Of a DNA stretch of 64,000 nucleotides, positions 24,451 through 37,530 are shown in pieces. The stretch's first letter is position 1. Every line of letters starts with the position of its first letter. The translations under genes and the position numbers were made by a program. Source of the stretch: Acanthosepion esculentum (lineage: Eukaryota; Mollusca; Cephalopoda; Sepiida; Sepiidae); assembly GCA_964036315.1 (NCBI GenBank), contig OZ038479.1, positions 61,685,393 to 61,749,392 of the forward strand. The letters run 5' to 3'. The notes under the pieces were generated by a model, which was not told the DNA's origin, searched no databases, and saw only the letters and a list, made by a program, of their open reading frames with translations.

Positions 24451-25204
24451 TAATTCTTTTGAATTCTTCTCTTCTGCTAACAAACTTTGAGAAGAAACCA
24501 GCACACGTTTTTTTTTAAATACTAATCGTTTAATTTTGACATTTAAATCTACATTTTCTTTATTCAGAGATATATAGAGATTCGTATTTGTTTTAATTTT
24601 ACTAGAATATAAGTCCCAGCGGTTGACTGTGTCTTAAGGCATGTTGTTTTTCTAAGTAATTATTCGGCTTTATGCAATCATACATGAACTAGTTAAATTA
24701 TGTATGTATAGCTGTCATTCTAAGCTTGAAGCAAATAACATGCATAGAACATAAATATAAAAAAAAACTAGGACATAATTTTATACAAATCATTTTATAC
24801 AAATCATTTTAAATGGCCGACAGGTGCTCATTGTCTATTTTCTCAGAAATGAAATAGCGACAACTAGAATGGTTGCAAAGGATTGTGTTGGAAACTCCTG
24901 TTTATGATGGAGAAATCTGCCCATCGAACAGTTGTGCAACGCCGTTCTCGTAAACACCAAGAGAGGGTGACTAATCTCATACAAGAAACTTCAGTAATAC
25001 CCACTTTAAATGCTGGCTAATACACCAAAGTTACACAACCGGTTCACAAGATATTTAAAATGACTAGATACTTTCCGAACAGACATCACACACACACACA
25101 CACACTGAAACCCAAGCACAATCGAAGTAACGAAAATAAAAAGGCGGAACTCAAAAGACATATACAAAAAATATCTTCCGTGAACAATTTTTATAACCGG
25201 TATC
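24190..25204. other. No gene recognised; (TC)n at 24416-24446 and (CA)n at 25087-25105
   Basis: A short tandem duplication (ATTTTATACAAATC, two copies) lies near 24778-24808. Confidence 0.4.
24416..24446. repeat. (TC)n microsatellite
   Basis: About 15 TC units. Confidence 0.95.
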
Positions 25205-25312
25205 AATCATCTGAGTGATAAAAATTTCGTCTCATTTTTTTTTCAGTTTCTTCAGTGCATTAATCATTCTTCAAACGGAATCTTATGAGTTACTTTTGAC
25301 CGGTTTGAGATT
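25205..25312 (+). repeat. Dispersed repeat R2, copy 2
   Basis: Matches 23565-23660; see that entry. Confidence 0.6.
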
Positions 25313-26787
25313 ACTCAATCAGAAGAAAATGGTAATGACTTTTATAGCGTATTTAACGAGTCAGAAACAAAGCGGCAGGGCCAGACGGAATTTTAATAGA
25401 GATGCTAGCAGCCTTGAGATGATTTCGGCATTGATAAGATTATACACCTATTAATAAAATATATAAGAATGATGATATAGCGGAAGACCTAAGTAGATTT
25501 ATTTTCATAGCACTGCTTAAGAAGCTAGGTGGAAACGAAAGTGAACTGCATCGGATAGTCAGCCTAATGAGCCAGATAACAAAACTCATCATCCGAATTC
25601 TGATGACTAGAGCGTGCAACAGAATCAGATCAGAAATAGAACAAGAACAATGCAGGTTTGTCAAAGACACTGGAAGAAGGAACGCGATAATTATGCTCAT
25701 AATGTTATTAGAAAGGGCAATACTGATGCAGAACGACGAGAACCTGTGTTTTATAGATTACCCAACGGCGTTCGATAAAGTGCGCCACAAAGATCTGTTG
25801 GAATTGCTCAGCAAGCTTCACCTATTTGGGAATGATCAAGAACCTATACTGGCAGCAAACCGTCCGCATACCAATATAAAATGAGTTCAGCAGATACGCA
25901 AAAATAGAAAGAGGTGTAAGATAGTCTTCTCACTCTACTTATTCAACCTATACAGCAAGGCGTTTCTGAAAGAATTAGAAGTCCTACCATTATTGATGGC
26001 GACAACCTTAACATAAGATATGCAGATAACACAGTGTTGATTGCAGACACGGAAAGCAAACTACAAAAACCTCCTACAGAATATAGTGAAGGAAAGCGAG
26101 AAGAAAGGATTAAATATTAACTACAGGAAGACAATGCATGTTTGTCAGTAAATGGATGAGCCCAAATGCAAATTACAAATCGGAGATACCAAAATCAAAC
26201 AAATACAAAATTTTAAATATCTGGGAAGTGTTTTAACAGAGGAAGGAAAACGCGACACTGAAACCCGAAAGCTCATTGAGATAGCCAAAAATGCATTCCA
26301 AAAACTAAGCAGAGTATTGGGAAACAAATAAACTTCGTTAGAAACAAAGAAAAGAGTACTTACTGAAGTGTTACGTGATATCTACCTCCTGTATGGTAGA
26401 GAATGCTGGACAATCACCTCAAAGATGAAGAAGAGACTTGAAGCAATAGAAATGTGGTTCTACAGAAGGATGCTGGGGATACTGTGGACCGAACATATGG
26501 CAGTTTTAGAGAAAATAGAAACAAAAACGTAACTTATGCTTAACATCAGGAAGAAATTTCTAGAGCACAATGAGAAAAGGTGCTCTGAAAGTCTGATACT
26601 CACGAGACAGATAGAGGGCAAGAGAGAGGTAGGGGGACAACGCATAATATACTTAGTGTGCTTGAGTAAATGGATGGCGGAACAGGGTATAGGGGAAACA
26701 ATAAAAAGACAAAATTTATTAAGAGCTACAAAGGACAGGAATTTGCAGAGAGCCATGATCGCCTACACCCCGAGAGGACACGTGTGA
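25313..26787 (+). pseudogene. Broken non-LTR retrotransposon (LINE) reverse transcriptase
   Basis: The pieces, with frameshifts, are in the right order for a LINE ORF2 from the start of the reverse transcriptase to the C-terminus. They are: EITQSEEN; a KAAGPDG-like motif (25365-25385); RIVSLMSQITKLIIRILMTR (25550-25610); NAIIMLIMLLERAI; CFIDYPTAFDKVRHKDLLEL with the first catalytic Asp (FIDY 25750-25761); then NLNIRYADNTVLIADTESKL, where the catalytic YADD box reads YADN (26019-26030). KIKQIQNFKYLGSVLTEEGK, a WFYRRML block and the C-terminal IEGKREVGGQRIIYLVCLSK to RGHV end at 26787. The endonuclease domain is absent (5' truncation). Several stops and the YADN change make it non-functional. 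The exact clade is not assigned. A C-terminal fragment of the same family is at 9427-9663. Confidence 0.92.
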
Positions 26788-26789
26788 TG

Positions 26790-27610
26790 GTAATTTACCC
26801 ACTCACGCATGGACTCTCCCAGCTATAAATAGGAGCAGGTACTGCTTTTTGGAAAGGGAAGTTTTCCAGCAGTCAGCTCTGACAGCTGGACCGAACATTC
26901 TTGCTGTAACACTCTCGTTTGTATATGTTTGTATTACTGTTTCTGTTAATATATCTGTGTGACTCAATTCCTCTCTTTGTGTTTTTATTTCTGACCCTAA
27001 CAAGGTCACAACAACACGGCACATAAAAAAGGAGAATTCTCATCAGGAAATGGTTTGAAAAGTTCAGAGTCCGATCAAGAAATACTGTACACTCCAACGA
27101 ATTTTATAAATTGGGTTAGAATTAAAGAGGGTGCCGAGGAAAGTAACAGAAAGAGGAGACATGCTATCGGATATTTCCAGAAACAAAGAACTGGAATTGA
27201 TTACAAGATGGTTACAAAGAGGACAACTGAAGGAATAAGTGGAATCCCGATTAATGGTATCCCTGAAATATATAAACTAAAGTAAAATCAAGATAGATTA
27301 TAGATGTCGCATCTATATGAGATCGGGATGAAACCATCGATCATAAGCGAGTGAAGTCAGTCAGCTCAAAGGAGTACAACATGATTCAATAAGAAAGGTG
27401 ACCCATTGGGAAGAGTGCAAGCGCCTGGGGTTTAAACAGGCGAATCTGTTGCATATGCACAACCCAGAAAATGTTTTCTATCTATCCAACTATCTATAAG
27501 CGAATAGGTAAATATAGGTAGATATACGAGCGAGCGAAAGTATACAAATACATATAAATACTCTATATTGTAAGAAAAAATAGTGCTCAATGTTAAATAA
27601 CAGAGCTATT
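26790..27610. other. No gene recognised downstream of the LINE
   Basis: A TATAAATAG sequence near 26824-26832 and a frame at 27055-27285 (rich in Glu, Lys and Arg) are visible, but neither can be assigned. Confidence 0.3.
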
Positions 27611-27612
27611 TA

Positions 27613-27781
<169 letters not shown>

Positions 27782-28139
27782 GAAATATTTATTTCCCAAT
27801 CCAGACTAAAAGATTAGATTCAGTCATCGTAAAGAAAGATAGTCGAGAAAGTATTGGGATCTTACGGAAACCAAACAGGTTGGAAGAAATAGAAATCAAA
27901 GCAGATTTACTAAAATCAGGTTAAATATGGAGGAGAGAGAAAAAGATTGGGGAGAACTTGCTGTCACGTGATCTCTAGTGAAAACCACCAGTTAAGATTG
28001 GGATATAAACCCCTGTAATAATAATAAAACCTTATTCGTGGATATGATTTCAATACATTGGCAGAAACTTGAACAACCCTATATTGACAAGATTAGTCAT
28101 AGAACATTTTACCAGATAGCCCAAAATCCACGCGTGAAC

Positions 28140-29350
28140 CACCCATAAATATGTGCATCTTTTAAATCACTCGATCTCTCTCCACCCTCACTTTTTTTTC
28201 GACATCGCCTTGGTTGCATTCGTCCATTTCTTTCTCTCATTCTCTTGATACTTGACTCTGGCCGTTTGGAATTTCTTTGTCAACCTTTTCTTCTAATGTA
28301 TGCTTTTTTTTTCCTTTTCTACTTCATTTTATATTCTTCTCTCTGTCTTTCTCTTCAAAACTTCTTTCTCCCGTTTTCATTTACTTTTTTATCGGTTTTT
28401 AATTTTAAAAAGTTAATATAAAGTCACTTTATTTTTATTTTTTTTGGAGGGGGCTTCATTTCCTACCTTTGTGTTCCATTTTCCCCCTTTTCCTTTTATC
28501 TCTCCTTGTCTTCAGTTCCTTTATTTCATTTTTCATTCTAACATGAATTATAAAATTAATAGGCTAGAATAATACTAACTTGTTATCCTTTTCTCTCGGC
28601 AAGTCTAAGGACGATTGCCTGACGTGTTCTTTTCATAATTAAAATAACTCATGTATCAATCCCCAAAAATATAAAATACTTACATATATGTTCTAAAACT
28701 AAAAGTAAGTTTAAAACTAAAAGGCAAATGAGTCTCTTATTCGTAATTATTTTTGCCGTCTTGTTCCTCAATTCTATTTTCCCTCCACAAACTTTCAACG
28801 ACGGACATTAGTCAGATTTCAATATCCTAAGGCCGAAAATACGACGATAAGGGACACATTCCTCTACCTTTTCTTGTATTCTTCCTCCTTCCGTTATTTC
28901 CTTCTTTCCTTCCTTTCTTTTCTAACTTCCTCGATTGCAACTTTCGTTTAACTTGCTGTCCACTACCATCCTTTTTTCTCTCATCGCTTGGCTATTTTTT
29001 AAACTTCCCAATCTTCTTAGGTCTTTCTTTTTTTAAATTCTCTTCTGTTTTTATTATTCATCAATCTCTTATGTTTTCTTTATCTTTCATTTTGTTTCTT
29101 CGGTTTTGCTCTTTTTTTTTTTTTTGCATATTCGCTCTTTTCTTCCTTCCCGTTTTCTTTTAAGAACTATTCATTAAACTTTTCTTTCACTTAGTTCTGT
29201 TTTTCTACTTTGTTTCCCTCTTATATTCACTCGTAATTCCTTTCTTCCTCTTCATTATTCTTTTTCCTTCCTTGTTATCCTTTTCGTTTTCTTTTTTCTT
29301 CTAAATTTCTTTTTTCCCTCAGTTTTTATCTTTAATTCATCCTTAACTTA
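28140..29350. other. Pyrimidine-rich, strand-asymmetric tract
   Basis: For about 1.2 kb the plus strand is dominated by T and C, with many TTTCTTT, CTTCCTTCC and CTCTTTT runs and few purine runs. It is not a simple repeat and no frame stands out. A similar but shorter tract lies at 16910-17060. Confidence 0.75.
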
Positions 29351-31740
29351 AACTTGTCTTGTCTTTTCATGTTTCAAGATAGAAACGTTCACGAAAATAA
29401 TTTCAGAAAGTGGAAATTGTTTTTCTTTTGTTAACCCCAAATATATCCTAGATCTGAAATGAAAATATAAGTTTAATCTTAGTTTTTATTGAATTGTAAG
29501 TTATTCTATATTAATAAATGGTAAGTTATAAAAGTTATACACTTTTATAATTTGGGTTTTCTTAGATGTCTTATGCGTAATGTTAATTGACGCGTTCTTC
29601 TGAATTTCACTTATTTTTTCAGTGCATGAATTGATCGTTTTCTACTTTTGTCTCAAGGTCATTGAATCTTTTAAAAAAAGCAAAAAATAAACCCACTAAA
29701 ACCCCGATATAATTAGATTGTTAAAGAACACCTCGTAAAAAACAATAGACACTTTACTATAATGTGGAAGCGTTTACATAGAATCCTACATCAAATATTG
29801 TGAAAGATTCTTTCAAGTAAAAAACAGATAATATTCTTTTCTCACCTGTTTTTCAATCTCTTCAGAAAATGAACATAAAATTACAGATCATTTTAGAATG
29901 AGTTAGAGAACAATTAATGTACTTGTTCTTTTTTGTTACTGCCGTTGTTTGCATAAGGAATAATGACGTCCTTTACCAGAGCAATTTTGGAATCTTTTTT
30001 TAAATTACCAAAGATATGACAGGTGATCATAATTAAAGTGTATAAAACAACTTGTTGACAGGAAATCCAAGTTTACACACACATATGACCCACTTTAAAC
30101 TAAAATTGTTACATTTACATACCAGTTCCTTTACTTGACCCTTTCTATACTTGGTGCAAGAAATAATTCTTCTTGAAATCAACTATATAACTCTTTAAAA
30201 ATAGAAAAATGATTGCTTTCGTAAATAGTTAACAAACAAACAGTTTGGTCATATGACCACGCATGCGTGTTACGAATTTTTAAACGCTTTATTGAAAAAA
30301 AAAGCGCAAATGAATAACTTCCTTGGTTATGGATATGCTTTTTTTTCTAATTACTAAATGTTTAAAATAAAATATACCTTGCACTGTGTATGAAAGACCA
30401 AGAACATTAAAAAGTATTTTAAAGTAGTATAATTCAATAATCTTGATTTAAAGTATGCATTACGGAAGTAAACTAGAAAATTTACCTTTGTTATATCAAA
30501 AACATTTTTCTCGCTTGCTCTCGTTCTGATGATCTTATTCATAGGGTTAACGAAAATAAAATGCGTGATTAGGTGTTAAAAAAGGAAAGTTTATATATTA
30601 ATATCCTCATATTCAGGACATTATTTTATTTGTATTCTTTTTGTTGTTGTTTTTTGTCACAGTTGGTGCTATTTTTCCTGGAGTAATAATCAATTAACTG
30701 TTTATTTGTGCATAGTTATTCTCTGAGATTATTCAAAGTGGTCTGTTTTGTGACTGGCTTCTGATTCTCACACTGCACTTCTTTGACTGTTCACTGAAAA
30801 GATTTTTCAAATAAGTCTGTGTATGTGGTCATTCTTGAAGCTGCAAGCAAAACTGACAAATTTTGTGAAGGCTCAAAAACCTTTTTCGTGGAAATAGGGC
30901 GAAGCATTCTAATTTTTATATTTATTTATCGAATTGCACGGAACACTGGAAAAATTATCGTACTGGCACTACCAATTAAATAATCACTTTTTTTATTTCG
31001 ATATCATTGATTTCTTTCTTTCTTTTTCAGAATTTCCTAAAGACGTACTTTGGTTGGATCTTTTCTCTGGAAGAAATAATTCCTTTTCATTTTACCGTTT
31101 TATCTGTAAAAATTATAAATTACAAGAGTTGGTTTTCTTAATTTTTTCTCAGTAAGTGCTTAGGGTTCATTGTGTTATGTCTCCTATATTACTATTCATT
31201 TATAAGATATTTTTTTCAGAAAATATTATTTTATAACCCAGGTTTCCCTCTATGCCTCCATTTGCTATACTTTAGTTTTCATTATAAATTACTTTAATAA
31301 AAGTAAATTAAATGAAGATAAAAACCATAATAAAATAGAAATGAATGGCTTTTACCTGTTGTCAGTTATAGGAAGACAGTTTTTGAACGAATTCAATTTT
31401 TCAAGTATTAAAACTAAAAGTGTGAGAATGTGTTAGAATTGAGAGAAAAGAAAACACGCGACCGATTGACTCACTGGCATTTTTCCAAACATAAAACATT
31501 TATAATTATTATTATCACCTATTTGGGACTTGTAATTGATTTAAATTCAGTTGTTTCGTATTACGGCAAGTGTTTCTAGCAATTGTTACTAGAACTACTA
31601 CTACTGACTTATCAAATGTACCCACAAGTCAGTTTTCTCTACCGGCCGATTTGGCGAGATTTACCGACTGAGCAATGCTGACGATCGCAAAAGTCCAAAA
31701 CTTAGATTTGTTAATTAGTTAATTTATCTTTTTGAAACGC
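29351..31740. other. A+T-rich DNA without a recognised feature
   Basis: A small hairpin (TTATAAAAG/CTTTTATAA-like) lies near 29525-29551. Frames at 30354-30542 and 30934-31155 look like chance. Confidence 0.4.
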
Positions 31741-31745
31741 ATCTT

Positions 31746-31766
31746 TCTCTCTCTCTCTCTCTCTTT
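31746..31766. repeat. (CT)n microsatellite
   Basis: About 10 CT units. Confidence 0.9.
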
Positions 31767-31927
31767 CAGATTTGATTTCCACCTTTTCACTCTTCTTAGT
31801 AATCCCAAGCACTCCTAGTAAAGCTATTACAAGTAGTGCTAAGTACTTTATCACTCGGCCGAATGGTGTTATTGCTACTACTACCACGACTACTTCAAGA
31901 ACAAAAGAGTAAGAGAGGGATAACAGT

Positions 31928-32012
31928 GTGTGTGTGAGAGAGAGAGAAGGAGAGAGTGAGGGAGAGAGTGCGTGTGTGTGTGAGAGAGAGAGAGAGAGAA
32001 AGAGAAAGAAAA
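31928..32012. repeat. Mixed (GT)n/(GA)n microsatellite
   Basis: Alternating GT and GA runs. The Arg/Glu and Ser/Leu frames over it are artefacts. Confidence 0.95.
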
Positions 32013-32346
32013 ACGCGTTACTTTTTCTCTAGTCTTTCTATGTACGGCAACAAGGCCTTCAACGGGAACTACGACAACAACAGCAACAACAACAATTATT
32101 ACTCCTACCACTACTACAAAGTATTGCAACGATTTCATTTGTCGTAATACTAACTCCTGGGACTGGCGAAGAGGAAAAATCCCTAGAACGGACAGTTTCC
32201 AAGAAGTCAAATTTAGAGAGCAAAGAAAATAAATGATTTATTATTGGTAGATGATTTTTCTTTCGACGGGATCCTTACTATACTGTGTGATACTTTTATT
32301 TACTGGAAGCGACACAAAACTGAATGTACTTGGAAAATAAATAGTG

Positions 32347-32367
32347 AAAAAAAAAAAAAAAAAAAAC
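32347..32367. repeat. Poly(A) run of about 20
   Basis: A homopolymer, possibly the tail of an unrecognised retro-insertion on the plus strand, because the preceding 100 bp holds AATAAAT-like words. Confidence 0.85.
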
Positions 32368-32368
32368 A

Positions 32369-33715
32369 GACCAGTAACGCGTACACACTTTCGTAAGCTC
32401 TATCATACATGCATATTTACATACACACACATGTATACATGCGCACATACATGGAAAAGACAAAAATATATAAAACTGTAGTTAAATAAAGTTTATCTTC
32501 AATTGTAGCGGGAAAAATAACTAAAATGAAATAAAACTAATATCGATTGTGAAAAATATTCAAGTCTTAAAGTTAAAGAAAAGGCTTACCTACAATAACG
32601 ACGTACCTTTTCGTTTTGGAAAAAAGAATTACTGGATAAAACTAAAAGACCGAAAAGATTATTATCAGGAACTAAAGCAAAGAATTCTATTGAAAAAGGA
32701 AATCTTTAGAGTATCCGATGGATTGTACAATGAAAGACGGAGGAACAAATACGACGAAACAACGTAAAGGAAACTATGAAATGAACCCTTAAAGGCAAAA
32801 AAGGTATATTAGATCTTTTTTAACTTCTATTTTTAGTGTGTGTGTGTGATCGCATGAGTTTGTATGTTTTCTATTATTTAATAAATGAAAAAACATATAG
32901 CCGAAATTGTATAATTTTTTACCTTCCAACAATACCATCAACAATCAAATTCTATTCCATAAATTTTCGTGGACTAAATATTCATTCATTTTGCAAATAG
33001 CGACAAGTAGGTTTCTTGTAAATTTAATTCAAAAAGTTTTATACTGTAAAAAAAGGTTTTATAACTAAGATTGGATTTCGTCATATTTAACAACAGAACC
33101 TTATAAAGATGTTAGTTAAAGATAGTGAAATAGATGAAGCTCTCCTTAATTTAATAACTAAAAATAAAAGTTACTCATTAAAATAAAAAGATTTAGCGCC
33201 GCAGTCTCCAGATAACACGGGTATTTTCTCTCCTTCAGACTTATATCCACATTTTAAAACTCTTTTATCAACCGCTATAGTTTGAATGAATACTTACGAA
33301 TTAAAATTAATGATCACTGTGTTTGCTTTTTGTTTAAGTGGACATGTACCTTAAATTTTTGGATCCTTGAATGAATCTGTAACAATTGGGGGACTTCATT
33401 TTAAGAAAAAGGGTTGCAACATTTCTTTTCTTCGAGTTAGAAGTTTTAAATTTGAGGGTCGCATTTGAATTTTACCGTGTTTCTTAGTTTGTGGCTGGAG
33501 TTATCAACTAAAAGCTATTTCCTGGTAAATGACGTTGATATTTTGTCAATATTGTTTGATTGTTTGATCTTATTAACTATTTAAACTTTCGAGCAATGTC
33601 CCAGAAAAAAACAGATTCTTAAAATTCGCATTAACTAAAAAAAATTGTATTGTTTTACAAATAAACATATATTGGAAATATCAAAGAAGTATATATTTAG
33701 TTGCGGACACTACAC
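32369..33715. other. No gene recognised
   Basis: A Lys/Arg-rich frame at 32549-32767 has no ATG at its start and no known domain. Confidence 0.35.
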
Positions 33716-33716
33716 A

Positions 33717-33718
33717 CG

Positions 33719-33786
<68 letters not shown>
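33717..33786. repeat. (CA)n microsatellite with CGCG start
   Basis: About 33 CA units. Confidence 0.98.
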
Positions 33787-33787
<1 letters not shown>

Positions 33788-33910
33788 ATTTATCATCCGC
33801 ACACCTACTCTCATGCAGTCTGGTTTAAAGATGCATTTGATAAAAGATCCATTGACGATCAAACACATTAATATCATCGGGACAAAAAATAATTCGCCAT
33901 GCACCGCACT

Positions 33911-33975
33911 ATATATATATATACTTTTCTTTATGATTATTGTCTGAAAGTAGATGATAGAGCTCTCTTTCTTTC

Positions 33976-34047
<72 letters not shown>

Positions 34048-34090
34048 CTACTTTCAGACAATAACCATAAAGAAAAGTATATATATATAT
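33911..34090. repeat. Inverted repeat (45-bp arms) flanking (TA)n
   Basis: 33911-33955 and 34046-34090 are inverted copies with one mismatch (core CTTTTCTTTATG(A/G)TTATTG). The spacer is a CT-rich stretch plus about 33 TA units (33979-34045). Confidence 0.9.
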
Positions 34091-34770
34091 AGAGAGAGAG
34101 ACGCATATATCCACGAAGATTGCTGAATGTTTTGGAAGGGCTTCCAAGTCGAGTCGAGAGCTTTTCCGCACTCCTTCGTATATGTATAAATATGCGAGAG
34201 GGTAACAATATCCACCCCGAGGGTAAAGGAGAAGAAAGATTTACTCCCCATTGATAGGGTGAACGAACTACTGTGATAGATTAGCGTAGCCTCATTAATC
34301 TTAATTTTATTTTTTGAGAATTCAAACTTACAAGAATGAAAGGAAAACAGGCGAGCAACAAAAAAATCATGCAATAAAAATTTTCGAATGTTTTCAATCA
34401 ATAAAAACAAAACAAAAATAACAGAAGGCTTTGGGTTGTTCATCATCTGAATGCAATCGTTGATTAATTCAGGTTGAAGTAACTTTCAAAGTGAACGTGA
34501 AGGCCTTAACGTGCATAATAATATATCCACTAACATTTTTATACTCTTAGAGGAGATAGCTTCAATTCACTTCTACAACATGCGACTATAGACCTTGACG
34601 AGCGTGACTTGTGAGCATAAACCTTGACGTCAGTAAAAGAAACTAGACTCACACATACTGTCTTGTAATCGAAGATAGTTTTTGCGAGCGTGCGCACGCA
34701 CTAAAGCACTCTTTCCACGTCTCTATATAAATATATAGCATTTGTACAATATTTCGATATCTGTGTTTCT

Positions 34771-34774
<4 letters not shown>
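34091..34774. other. No gene recognised
   Basis: The frame at 34054-34446 on the minus strand includes microsatellite-derived residues and matches nothing known. Confidence 0.35.
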
Positions 34775-34833
<59 letters not shown>

Positions 34834-34841
34834 GTGTGTGT
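34775..34841. repeat. Compound (TA)n(TG)n microsatellite
   Basis: About 28 TA units, then a short TG run. Confidence 0.98.
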
Positions 34842-36890
34842 ATGTATGCTGAAATACACTTACGTTAAATTTTGGAGATATAGTTTTTTTTATTTTTAAT
34901 CGCAATTTTCCGTATTTTTTAAATATTTTATTTATTTTTGTGGGTGGATTGCTTATCATCCATTTGCTATGTCTCTTTTTTGGAGATTAACGTTTCCTCT
35001 TCTTACTTTTTTTCTAATATTTGTTTTTATTATAATGTTTGTGAGGATTGAAACAAGTTTTATATTTCAAAGAAATGTTCTTATTTTTAGTTATTAAAAC
35101 TTAAGGTAAGAAATAAAATATACAAGTTAAACAAGTTCATCTGTCGTTTCAGATTCTCACAAAATAAGTATTGTTTTCTATGTGTTAAAATATTGAATAT
35201 ATTTTCTGATTAAAATTTATTCACTGCAATTAGCATATATTAATGTTCTAAAATTGATATTTGTAAATATATTTATGATCATTTTTTTTCTATGAATGAT
35301 AAAAGATTCATCTAAATAGCGGCAGTTTCCGCAATGTTGCTACTAAAGTGGTTCTAATCTTAAACAACTTGTTACTAGTCCTATTATTAGCTTATTCGCA
35401 TCTTTAAGACATTTCAACAACAGTAAATAAAATAAATATCTTAATAGGATATGTGTTGTTTCAACAGCTATTTTTGACTCCATTTATAAAAATGCAATAA
35501 GATTATCACAAAGGAATCACCGTTTTAACTTGTATGAAATGCGTATGATGAGCTCGTTCTAAAAATTCTATATAGTGATCTGTGTATAAGTTTTGCACTT
35601 TTCACAATGTATATGCGTAGACTTGAACTAAGGTTTTGTAAATAAATGCAAAGTATGTGTCAATATAAACATAAAATTCACGTTTTTTTTAATATAAAAA
35701 ACTAATTCAATTATGTTTCCCATACATTTCACGTTAAAATTTGAGTCTGTATTCTAGTGTTGAAAATGTATAAAAAAATTGTGCGTTATCAGTACGTGTT
35801 AATTTTAGATTATGTGCAAATATAATAGAAATGTAGTGTAGACTCATTCAAACGTGCATAAATTGCGTGTTATGCGTTTTAAGTATGTCCATTAATATAG
35901 AATATGGCCAGAGATCAATAGATATAGACATTTTTCACGCGCTGTGTAATACGGAATCTGACGCAAAGTATTTGTCTCGTGTTTTGCAAAAGAAGAAATA
36001 AGAAGTGAAGAGAAAAGTCTTAGGCATCTGGTTGCTTTGGTCTTAGTTTATATCTCATCACCTTCAATACTGCATGAGAATGGCTAGCTGAGCGAGTGTT
36101 AGCAAATCTAACTTCCAAAAACGACTTGACCACATTTAATTTTCTCTCTTTCCGTTTATAAAATATTAAATACTATTAGACATGGTTTGTTTGAACTTGA
36201 GCATCAGATTCTTGTTTGTCTTTTGAAATGCTCATTGACTGTAATCAAGAAGTTCTTGTAGTTGTGAATTCAAAATAAAACTTGATTTGAAATTTACAAA
36301 CGCATTAAATGTAGAATACACAAAAGACAAAATTTATTTATAAAGTGAGCAATATACAGCACTGAAGGGATTCATTGCTGTTCCGAAATGTTTGTTATCA
36401 GAAGGCCCAAGTTTGTTATAGCTACATCCATTTTTGTACTGCAATAATGTATGTAATCAGAGATTGATTTGTTCCTTTTCACAAAACGAATTGCGATGGT
36501 TCAAAATAAAGTAATTTAATTAACCATTTTGCAAAATTTAAATTTTTATTGCAGGAAAGGACTTCTATTTCTTGTCAAATAACTCTTCTATCAGCCTTTT
36601 TAAAATTTTTCCTTAAAACTATCAATGGGAATTCATTTAGTACATAACGGCATTTTAGTCGAAGAACTCGAGCCGCCATTAGCAAAAAGAACAAGAAAAA
36701 TTGTAAAGAAAATAATAAAAATGCATTGGGATAATTCTGTTAAACCTAGAAGGATTTTTTTTAAATTTACGAAGCTTTGCATGTATGAAAATGCCAGATA
36801 AATTTTGAAACAGACATACAAGTTCAACAGATATAAATACATACATTTAGGTTTGCTAAAGTTTTGGTTTTTAAAATCATTGTCATTTTG
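34842..36890. other. A+T-rich DNA without a recognised feature
   Basis: No frames, repeats or RNA-like structures stood out. This could be an intron or intergenic DNA. Confidence 0.45.
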
Positions 36891-36899
36891 CACATTCAG

Positions 36900-37002
36900 G
36901 GTTATGTTTTTTGCTGTCGCTCGATCTTACTTAAGCGACCAGAATTGTGGATATGAACAAAACAATGAAACTCCAAATTTACTGAAAGGATATGAAGAAC
37001 AG
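36900..37002 (+). other. Exon-like segment, 103 nt (weak candidate)
   Basis: A T-rich tract ending ACATTCAG precedes an open 34-codon segment (VMFFAVARSYLSDQNCGYEQ, then NNETPNLLKGYEEQ) followed by CAG|GTACTA. Acceptor, open frame and donor are in order, and base use is less A+T-rich than the flanks. The peptide belongs to no family I recognise, and the frame also reads back beyond the acceptor, so this may be chance. Confidence 0.2.
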
Positions 37003-37485
37003 GTACTACGCTTTTACACAACGTAATCATTGGAGAAAAGATAGAAAAAATAATTGTTTCTTATCTGCTTCATTAAATGTAATTTATAAACATTAATGAA
37101 CGTTTTGAAACTTATTTTAACGAATGCAATTTTGAAAACTTTGCTTACTCTCTATCTGTGCATGATTATTTATACAATGTACAAGTGAATATAACTGTGT
37201 GTGTGTATACAGTTTACATGTATGTGAGCATAATTTTCGCTGCAAATTCTATCTATTCTTTGAATATGCAAATTAACCATGCATGAAAATGTACATAGAA
37301 TCTTTTTTGTCTAAATTGTGTAAAAGGGTTATGTCTATAATTCTGATATTGTTTAAACTCGACCTGGTGTAACTTTCTGTGCAACATGGGCGAATGAATA
37401 AATAAATCCACTATATTTTTTTAAACAGTTTATTGTCTTTACACTATACACTAAGCGGTCATCGACATATCTTGTATGTGCGTGC

Positions 37486-37487
<2 letters not shown>

Positions 37488-37526
<39 letters not shown>

Positions 37527-37530
37527 TATA
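37488..37530. repeat. (TA)n microsatellite
   Basis: About 20 TA units with one CA. Confidence 0.95.

Noticed and set aside
26820..27020. TATAAATAG and an LTR-like region after the LINE
   Set aside because: No second copy, primer-binding site or coding follow-up; a TATA-like word is common in A+T-rich DNA.
33645..33947. Thr-His and Cys-Val repeat frames
   Set aside because: They are translations of a (CA)n array; no start context or domain.
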